Below are positions 57,209-64,000 of a stretch of 64,000 bases of DNA, one piece after another. The notes under the pieces are model-generated. The model was not told the origin of the DNA. It saw only the letters and a program-made list of their open reading frames with translations, and did not search any database. How positions within the stretch are numbered: position 1 is the stretch's first letter; each line of letters begins with the position of its first letter. Location of the stretch: the NCBI GenBank assembly GCA_021234155.1, contig JAJEKV010000012.1:9142448-9206447 (forward strand), in the 5' to 3' direction. The stretch comes from Isoetes taiwanensis (lineage: Eukaryota > Streptophyta > Lycopodiopsida > Isoetales > Isoetaceae). The translations under genes and the position numbers were made by a program.

Positions 57209-58639
57209 CCTCGCAATAGAGCCAATTTTGGTAAAGTATCTTCTGTATAGAAAACAAGAATTGTCACTCTTGGAAATTTAGCGAGTAATAAGTTCTGGGA
57301 TATTTCGGGAATTTATACTCCCACGAGGCCAGCAAATGATGGTCATGTCTTAGTATCTCTTGAACTCTTCACAACTTCTCATAGTAGGCGACCAAAAGAA
57401 TGTATGCTTTTCTCTATGATGTTGTACATGAGTCTTTAGCCAAGCAAATGGATAATATGAAGAGCTATTATCCACCAATCTGATGACATTGTCATGTAGT
57501 AAAAGTGAAAGGAGGGTGGTTGTCTTTTGCCCAAAGTTGGGTTTAAGGATTTAGCCTCTTTGAAACTTGTATATTAATGTGTCCCTATCAATCTTATCTA
57601 TATTAAGGAACACATCCATGTCTTTATCTTTAATAATACAAGAAATTTATCGCGGTGGCCAAGGCCGCCGCGAACATTTCTCTTTTCCAAATCATTATGA
57701 AGAGGGCTGGAGTCGAAGTTACATACCCAAGTTTCTTTGAGCTTTTGAGATTCCCTCTAACTCGTGTAAATGTGATAGGGTTATTGATCCTCTAACATTT
57801 CTCCTTGTGCATCATTTATTTCCTACATAAATAATTGTACCTAATGTTGACACATAAGTTAGGGATAACGTAAGTGATGCATAACTTAGGGATAAGGCAA
57901 CATTTTCAATGCTTTGGTACTTACATTGAAATTATGTTCAATCACAACTTTCTCTAGTCCCTAACGCGCGTCGGCAGGAGACTGTCACCTAAGGTGACAT
58001 TCTTGTATGCGTATTAAGAAACCTAGACAATGGTTTGCCAAAGAAGAAGCAGCTTCATGTTATGATCAAATAAAATTAAATGACCCTTTGAATTGTGGTC
58101 CCAGCGGTATAATTTGTAATTTATTTCAAAGAACAAAAGAAAGACAAATTCATCAAGTATGCACCAACCATGATGTTATCAAACATGCATAATGCCAAGA
58201 AAACGTTGTTGAATTTCTCAAGTACCAGAAAAATGTGCATAGGCCCTGATATCAGCTGCTCCTCTTCAACAAAAAAAATTGAAAAAAACAGAGCCCAAGC
58301 TCGGCTATGGAGGATCTGGCGCGGCCATGAGCTTGCCGTTGAATAAGGGTGCTTTCCCATGGACAGAAAGCCTCCAGGTTTCTGACCTTTTGAAGGTCAG
58401 GTTTAAACTTCCGGTGTTCCCATGAAAGCCTCACCTGAATGGAAAAGCGGCAAAAAATGGCGATTAAGTACCTTTTCATCCCCCGTTGCAGCTCCGACAG
58501 CTCGCATCGATCCCCAGCGCCATCAATCCGGACGTTATCTGGTATTATTTCATATTTGCTTTTGGGTTTGGCATTCGTTTTGCCTCTTCAACTCCGGCAG
58601 TCGGATCAACAGCCCAATCTTGCTTTTTGCTTTTCAGCT
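57209..58639. other. Intergenic stretch and 5' region of the penta-EF-hand gene
   Basis: Holds the CACTA-like end at 57636-57687. No protein gene recognised. From about 58440 the plus strand looks like a transcribed leader with a plausible intron (donor after about 58545, acceptor ttttcag at 58631-58637) before the ATG at 58640. Confidence 0.35.
57636..57687 (+). repeat. CACTA-like transposon end (GC palindrome), copy 2
   Basis: atacaagaaatttat, then a 22-bp GC palindrome (CGCGGTGGCC, AA, GGCCGCCGCG), then aacatttctctttt. It is itself an imperfect hairpin (agaaat..atttct). Inverse partner at 47411-47456. The outermost end (TACAAGAAA) faces left, so any element would extend to the right. Confidence 0.5.
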
Positions 58640-58797
58640 ATGTCTTACAGTGGAAACCCATCAGCTCCTCCTTACCAAGGATGGCCTCCTACACAAGGTG
58701 CCCCTCCCCCTCAAGGGTATAACCCAAATCCAAATTCAAATCCTTATGCTCAGCAATATGTTCAGCAGCCTGGCGCCCCATTTGGATCTGCTCCAGC

Positions 58798-58978
58798 TGT
58801 GAAGAATCAAGAACTACAAGAAATGCAGACGAAACTCTAGATTGTCTGTAATAACAAAAGGAATACAACAGAATAAATATAGTGGCAGGAACCCAACCGC
58901 TTGAGATCAGTCGGGGAAACCAACCGCTTGACTCTCCTAGGACATGTGTCAGTCTCACACAGCTTGAATATTTTAACA
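58798..58978 (-). repeat. Copia 3' LTR
   Basis: 181 bp; as written on plus it starts TGTGAAGAATC and ends TTTTAACA. Preceded by target duplication ccagc (58793-58797). Confidence 0.96.
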
Positions 58979-58986
58979 TTCCCCCT

Positions 58987-59679
58987 TCAAGCTAAAACAG
59001 GAAAGTCTGTAATGCCCAAGGAATGTCGATGCTCAGAAAAGGTCACACTAGGAAGAGCTTTGGTAAAAGTATCGGCTAGCATTTGCTTGGTTGAGAGATA
59101 TTCCAGACGAATAAAGCCTTCCTCAAGTTGATGGCGAACATAGTGATAATGTACTGGTATATGGTGTGTTCTTGGTCTGTGAGCAGGAACAATGGCCAGC
59201 TTCATAGCACTCTGGTTGTCAATTGAGACCAGAATAGGAAGACTGGGGGGAACATGGATAAATTCCAGAATCCGAGCAAAAGCAACCAGATCTCTAGCAC
59301 CATGAGAAAGTGCCAAGTATTCTGCCTCAGCACTAGAGCGTGCAATGGTGGTTTGCTTCTTAGATATCCATCCAACAGGGGCTCCATAATATAGGTAACA
59401 GCAGCCAGTGGTTGAGTGACAATGACGATTCGTGCCATGACTGGCATCTACCATTAATTCAAGATCCATGAAAGTCCTGTTGGAATACGTAAGGCCATAG
59501 TCTTTGAAGTACCTTGCAAGTAGCTTAAGAATACGCTTGGCAAGAGACCAATGGAAGATTGTGAATGCATCACTGAACTGGCTCAATGTGATAACTGAAA
59601 AACAGATATCCGGCCGTGTACAAACCATAAGATACATTAAACTGCCAATGAGTGATCTCAGATGGGAAAGATGAATCAA
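58987..59679 (-). pseudogene. Copia RNase H
   Basis: Frame separate from pol upstream (frameshift at about 59640). Shows SLIGSLMYLMVCTRPDI, then the RNase H part with VDASHGTNRHCHSTTGC, SSAEAEYLALSHGARDL and DNQSAMKLA. The terminal part has STKQMLADTFTKALP, the usual copia ending. Confidence 0.88.
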
Positions 59680-62290
59680 TCTCCGTATGGAGGTCGATCA
59701 AATAATCGAGATTTGGCTCCATGGGAATGCACGTGGCATTGGCATCTTGCATGCCAAATTTTATGAGGATGTCCCAAATGTACTTGTGCTGATCAAGATG
59801 AAGCAATCTCGAAGTTCTATCTCGGCAAATGTGAATACCGAGGAAAAACCAAAGATCTCCAAGAAACCTCATGGAGAAATGTGCACAAAGGTGTTGGTGA
59901 ATATGATCTAATTCAGATCGATCATTACCAATCAGCAGCATATCATCAACATACAATAAGATGAGGATGATAGAATTACCATTGACTTGCAAGTATACAT
60001 TGGCATCAATATCGGAAGGGGTGAAATGCATACCACGAAGGACAAGATCAAACTTGTGATACCACGTTCTCGAGGCTTGCTTCAAGCCATAGATGGCCTT
60101 TTTGAGGCGGCAAACATAATGAGGACGAGAAGGATCTTGAAACCCAGGAGGCTGCTTCATAAAGATTTCAGCATCTAATTCACCATGAAGGAATGCTGTT
60201 TGAACATCAAGTTGCAAAATTTCCCAATCCAATTTAGCGGCCACTGCAAGAATAGTTCTTAGACTATTCATGTGTACTACCGGTGAATACGTTTCATCAT
60301 AATCAACCCCATGGATCTGCGTAAAACCTCTAGCCACTAGGCGGGCCTTATACCTGTCAAGAGACCCATCGGCCTGGTACTTTTTAGAAAAAATCCATTT
60401 GCAATCCACAAGTTTTCTATGTGTAGGTGGAGGAACCAAGTCCCACACATCGTTTTGGTGCATCTGCTCTAGCTCTAGTAAAGCAGCCTGATGCCAATGG
60501 GAACTTTCAGGGCTTTGTAATGCAGCATAAATATCAGTGGGGTCATCATGGGAGGCAAGGCATAACCATTCAGCAAGGCTGGTCTCAGCATTCTCGATGA
60601 CTTTCTGTGAAGGAGTACGAGTGCGATGAGAGCAACGTAACAATGGGAAATGAGAAACAGGATCAGGGTCGACATGAGGAATGGCGGCATTGGTATGTGA
60701 AACAGCAGGGGGAGGTTCTTGGGGATCATATGGAGTTGTGGACGGATCAGCTTGGTGATCAGAATTTTCGGACGGGTCATGGGTGGGCTGAGAAGGCTCC
60801 AAAGGAATATCTGAAGATCGGCGTTCAGCTTCATGATCAAGAAATGATGGAGGGTCGCTGATTAACAAGTCCCAATCAATAAAATCTGTATCAAGCGGAG
60901 GATCTGTAGCAGAAACTTCAGAGTTCTGAAGCTCATCAAAGTGCACATCTGTACTAACAAAAACTTTGTTAGTGATTGGATCCCAACATTTATAGCCCTT
61001 ATGATTGGGAGAACATCCAAGAAACCGGCATTTGATGCTCTTATCATCGAATTTGGATCTTAGATCCTTATGAACTTGCATATAAACAGTGCTGCCAAAA
61101 ACTCTCAAATGCGAAACATCAGGTTTCTTATCAAACCATACCTCATGAGGAGTGAGTCCTGGGACTGCGACAGTAGGAAGAAGATTTTGGACATGGATGA
61201 CGGTAGCTACTGCTTCCTCCCAAAAGGACTTGCTAAGTTGTGCTTGAACCAAAAGACTTTTTGCTGCTTCGCATATTGTGCGATTCTTTCGCTCCGCAAC
61301 TCCATTTTGTTGCGGAGTATGACGAGTGGTGAGTTGCCTATGAATGCCCGCATCAATGCATAATTCCTGGAAAAGTGTACTTAAGTACTCTCCTCCGCCA
61401 TCTGTTCTTAAGCATTTGATATGCTTTCCAGTTTGAGTTTCTACTGAAGCTTTATATGCCTTAAAAGCCTCAAGGGCCTGACTTTTCTTTTTCAGGAAAT
61501 ACGCTGTCACTCTTCTGCTGCAATCATCAACAAAAATGATATAATAAAAATTGCCCTGTCTACTGCGTATCTCCATTGGTCCGCAAAGATCAGAATGGAC
61601 CAGATCTAAGATCCCTGATGCTCTTGTACCAAGGGCTGTAAATGCACGCCTGCAATGTTTGCCGAGCATACATGCATGGCAAAGACCCAATGCCTTATCG
61701 TTGGTCAGATAAAAACCAGAAACAAGACTGTTCTTGTGAAGATATTTGAGGGTTTGAGGATTGACATGGGCCATACGCTTGTGCCATAATTCCAGTGAGG
61801 CATGAGACTGTGCAGTCAACAAAAGCTGCTCATTTGAAGGCAAGACAATTTCATATAGGTTCCCTGTGCGGGCTCCTTGAGCCACAGGTGTTCCAGGTAA
61901 AGGAAGCCCTTTTGGAAAGAAATAAACCGCTTCATCAGTGAAAAAGGCATTAAGCCCTGCATCAGCCAACTTTGCAACAGAAAGAAGATTCTTGCGAAGA
62001 CTAGGAACATATAAAGCATCAGAAATGGAAAGGGAATGTCTCCCTGTGAGTGGCAAGCAAAAAATACCTCGTGCTGCAATTGGAACTTCTGTACTGGATC
62101 CCAATTGTACACCTCCCTTACTAGCCACAGAATTTTGAAGAAGGTTTTCTTGCTTAACCATGATGGAGGTACATCCAGAGTCGACCGTGAAGGTCGATAA
62201 TTCAGCTATTGCATGATGTGCCTCATCATTTGATGACCAATCTTCCAAGATAAAGGTTTCCTCCTGAAGGAAAGAACGTCTGATTTGCAC
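59570..62290 (-). CDS. Copia protease, integrase and reverse transcriptase
   Basis: 906 codons open. Protease site TFTVDSGCTSIM near the start (DSG). Integrase: zinc finger HKRMAHVNPQTLKYLH with CHACMLGKH, then the DDE core HSDLCGPM, LRTDGGGEYLS and NGVAERKNRTICEAAKSLL. RT: LVDCKWIFSKKYQADGSLDR, ARGFTQIHGVDYDETYSPV, LQLDVQTAFLHGELDAEIFM and catalytic LYVDDMLLIGND. The last ~20 residues are a frameshift product; the true frame passes to RNase H. Confidence 0.93.
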   Translation of the reverse strand: MQIRRSFLQEETFILEDWSSNDEAHHAIAELSTFTVDSGCTSIMVKQENLLQNSVASKGGVQLGSSTEVPIAARGIFCLPLTGRHSLSISDALYVPSLRKNLLSVAKLADAGLNAFFTDEAVYFFPKGLPLPGTPVAQGARTGNLYEIVLPSNEQLLLTAQSHASLELWHKRMAHVNPQTLKYLHKNSLVSGFYLTNDKALGLCHACMLGKHCRRAFTALGTRASGILDLVHSDLCGPMEIRSRQGNFYYIIFVDDCSRRVTAYFLKKKSQALEAFKAYKASVETQTGKHIKCLRTDGGGEYLSTLFQELCIDAGIHRQLTTRHTPQQNGVAERKNRTICEAAKSLLVQAQLSKSFWEEAVATVIHVQNLLPTVAVPGLTPHEVWFDKKPDVSHLRVFGSTVYMQVHKDLRSKFDDKSIKCRFLGCSPNHKGYKCWDPITNKVFVSTDVHFDELQNSEVSATDPPLDTDFIDWDLLISDPPSFLDHEAERRSSDIPLEPSQPTHDPSENSDHQADPSTTPYDPQEPPPAVSHTNAAIPHVDPDPVSHFPLLRCSHRTRTPSQKVIENAETSLAEWLCLASHDDPTDIYAALQSPESSHWHQAALLELEQMHQNDVWDLVPPPTHRKLVDCKWIFSKKYQADGSLDRYKARLVARGFTQIHGVDYDETYSPVVHMNSLRTILAVAAKLDWEILQLDVQTAFLHGELDAEIFMKQPPGFQDPSRPHYVCRLKKAIYGLKQASRTWYHKFDLVLRGMHFTPSDIDANVYLQVNGNSIILILLYVDDMLLIGNDRSELDHIHQHLCAHFSMRFLGDLWFFLGIHICRDRTSRLLHLDQHKYIWDILIKFGMQDANATCIPMEPNLDYLIDLHTEIDSSFPSEITHWQFNVSYGLYTAGYLFFSYHIEPVQ

Positions 62291-62385
62291 AAAATGGCTT
62301 TCACCAAGAAATTGTCACCGCATCAATGTCCTCAAGTATGCACGCCTCTTCAAGCATACAATTCTCTTCTTGGATCGTCTTTGCT

Positions 62386-63211
62386 TCAACATTTTGGACT
62401 GTTTCTTACGCGCTTTGAAGCGGTATTGGAGGATCGTGATGGCTTACTAGGACACCGATATGCATGGTGGCCAAATCCTTTGCGCAACCGGCATTGATCC
62501 CGCTTTGAGCAAAGTGCCATCCCTTGCATATTGAGGCTGTGGATCTCCTTGTGCTTTGCCTTGAGCATTAGCTCCTTCCCTTTGTGGATGGGAACGTCCC
62601 TTATTCTGAGCCATGCAGACTTGCTCTGAACGACTACTTTTGTCACCTCGTTCCTATGCATAAGAGATATTTCAGTAGGTCATCCACCACATCTTCCCAA
62701 GATGTTCCTTTTCGATTTGTCAGCATCATTTCAACTGTGTATCCCCATGACTTTGGCAGAGATTTGTATAAGCAAAGCTTCTTCTGAATTTCTGAAAGGG
62801 CATTTCCCTCACCTGCATCAGCCAATAGATCAAAGTACTCCTGTAATTTCAGAATGTGTCCCCTTAGATCCTGCCCGTCTTGAAAACTCAGTGCTTCAAG
62901 TTCTGTATGAAGTTGCATAATCTCCATTTCACTCTTCTGGCCATAAAATCCCACAAATGTTTACTACTTTTCTCCAATTCTCCTCGGACCATCTGTAACT
63001 GGCCCTTTGAAAGGCACATGGCAATGCATGCCAAGGCCTTATTGTCCTTTTGTTTCCACAAAAGGAGTTCCTTCTGAAGAGCAACATCTCCAGCTTTATC
63101 CTTTGGAAGGTCTGGTGGCTGTTCCGTTGCCATCCACAACTTCCCACAACATCTCAGCCTTAAGATAAAGGCTAATCCTCCTCCTCCATGCTTCGAAACC
63201 CTTCCCATCAA
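62386..63211 (-). pseudogene. Copia gag, frameshifted
   Basis: Three overlapping frames: 63211-62888 (ALACIAMCLSKGQLQMV), 62954-62643 (LHTELEALSFQDGQDLRGHI; LPKSWGYTVEMMLTNRKGTS) and 62661-62386 with a damaged zinc knuckle (CRLRKGFGHHAYRCP). At least two frameshifts separate gag from itself and from pol, so despite near-identical LTRs this copy depends on proteins made elsewhere. Confidence 0.8.
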
Positions 63212-63337
63212 AAAGTTGGGGTTTCAAGTTCATGAGCATGGAGTTTGAGTTTGCCATGGACACAAAGAGCTCACAGTCTCAGGATCTTCCCCAAAATGAG
63301 AATTTCTTCTCTTAGATTGAGCAAAGCTCTGATACCA

Positions 63338-63518
63338 TGTGAAGAATCAAGAACTACAAGAAATGCAGACGAAACTCTAGATTGTCTGTAATAACAAAAG
63401 GAATACAACAGAATAAATATAGTGGCAGGAACCCAACCGCTTGAGATCAGTCGGGGAAACCAACTGCTTGACTCTCCTAGGACATGTGTCAGTCTCACAC
63501 AGCTTGAATATTTTAACA
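63338..63518 (-). repeat. Copia 5' LTR
   Basis: 181 bp, one visible mismatch to the 3' LTR. Followed by ccagc (63519-63523). The adjacent minus-strand PBS fixes it as the 5' LTR. Confidence 0.96.
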
Positions 63519-63776
63519 CCAGCTCCTGGCTATGGCCAGCCCCCTAATCCTTGGGGCCAGATCACCCCTGCTGCATACGGTGCATACGGTGCTTCCCTCC
63601 CTCCTAACACCGATCCGGAGGTCGTGAGGATGTTCAGACCGCCGATAAAGATAACAGTGGTTCTGTCGATGAATTGGAGCTACAGAAATTGCTCACTAGA
63701 GGAGCTCAAGCTTATAGCATTCGCACAGTCCGCCTCATGTTGCATCTCTTCAGCCCTCACAATCCACAAAGAATAG

Positions 63777-64000
63777 GTTTGTTTTTCTTATACTCTGAGG
63801 AGGCGATGCCGACGATGCCAAAGATTGCAGGATGAGGAGGCGATGCCAAAATTGCCAAACGTGTCAGCATCTAAAATTATAAGACTTTTTTCTCCTCTTC
63901 GATTTTTTCCCCCGGACAGCCACGACGACGTGGCAGCAAATTAGTAACGAAATAAAAAGAATATTCTCAAAGAATCTTGCCTATAGCAATTATATAGTTT
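63777..64000 (+). other. Start of penta-EF-hand intron 1
   Basis: Begins gtttgttttt after the exon. Contains a short repetition (gaggaggcgatgcc twice, 63798-63847). No coding signal before the window ends. Confidence 0.5.

Larger units (their letters stand above)
58798..63518 (-). mobile_element. Full-length Ty1/copia retrotransposon, very young
   Basis: 4721 bp, minus strand. LTRs of 181 bp (58798-58978 and 63338-63518) differ at a single base by eye (accgcttg/actgcttg). Perfect target duplication ccagc on both sides. PBS tggtatcagagcttt on minus at about 63323-63337; PPT agcttgaagggggaa next to the left LTR. The gene order PR-IN-RT-RH defines copia. Inserted antisense in the coding exon of a penta-EF-hand gene. 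Confidence 0.96.
58640..63776 (+). pseudogene. Penta-EF-hand calcium-binding protein gene, exon 1 split by copia
   Basis: ATG at 58640. The Pro/Gly/Gln/Tyr-rich N-terminus (MSYSGNPSAPPYQGWPPTQG..) is typical of plant penta-EF-hand proteins (CML49/50 type). At 58797 the reading frame is cut by a copia element; removing it and one ccagc duplicate restores GSAPA|PGYGQ in frame at 63524. Then LPPNTDPEVVRMF, and EF-hand 1 ADKDNSGSVDELELQKLL followed by AYSIRTVRLMLHLFSPHNPQ; exon end at 63776 before gtttgt. The EF-hand is in another frame than the part before it: one base appears missing at about 63636-63638. The rest of the gene lies beyond the window. Calcium-dependent partner binding is the known family role. 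With the insertion and frameshift this copy is probably dead. Confidence 0.85.

Noticed and set aside
47411-57687. A single 10-kb transposon bounded by the inverted palindromic ends
   Set aside because: The outer termini face inward toward each other, the wrong polarity for one element; the interval holds an ordinary multi-exon gene and a gypsy fragment.
58439-58840. 133-codon ORF running from the leader into the copia LTR
   Set aside because: Its last part is LTR sequence; the true start is the ATG at 58640, and the ORF is read-through at the insertion.

Overview
The window looks like nuclear DNA of a land plant. The evidence is a multi-exon kinesin-12 gene of the phragmoplast (PAKRP1/KIN-12A) type, a multi-exon cereblon-like gene (LON plus CULT domains), a plant penta-EF-hand type gene, a nuclear-type tRNA-Pro, and dense Ty3/gypsy, Ty1/copia and LINE insertions. 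The mobile-element load and an HUH/Rep-type gene fit a large-genome, possibly seed-free plant, but the sequence alone does not fix the lineage.

Layout. 1-8 kb: an HUH/Rep-like gene (1127-3217) next to tandem LTRs of one family (about 3720-7905). 9-13.6 kb: truncated LTR and reverse-transcriptase pieces of a second LTR family, set among copies of a local repeat. 13609-26633: one full-length Ty3/gypsy chromovirus with both LTRs, PBS, PPT and chromodomain. It carries extra ORFs before gag, and the first of these ends in an unmistakable histone H3 core. 26.6-28.2 kb: duplicated repeat with an intact tRNA-Pro(UGG) and a decayed twin. 28317-33646 (minus): kinesin-12, 13 coding exons. 34-38.3 kb: two clusters of a short GATC-rich palindrome flanking relics of a C2H2 zinc-finger ORF and a Ulp1-like protease. 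38.4-43.2 kb (minus): 5'-truncated LINE, a non-coding LTR element and a gypsy relic. 43.2-48.8 kb: LTR start and BTB-gene fragments. 48.8-51.4 kb: second, truncated copy of the chromovirus family. 53724-57208: cereblon homologue, ten exons. 58640-63776: penta-EF-hand gene whose first exon is split by a very young Ty1/copia element (58798-63518).

The most unusual item is the chromovirus ORF at 15827-17074. It starts with an H3-tail-like ARTK, runs through about 300 residues of non-histone sequence with an Ala/Glu-rich coiled-coil stretch, and ends in a nearly complete histone H3 fold. The same element ends its integrase in a chromodomain, a fold that in known chromoviruses reads histone H3. 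This copy is not intact: there is an in-frame stop in the H3 ORF and frameshifts in gag-pol.

All exon coordinates were set by eye from reading frames and splice sites. Identity statements are visual estimates, not computed alignments.
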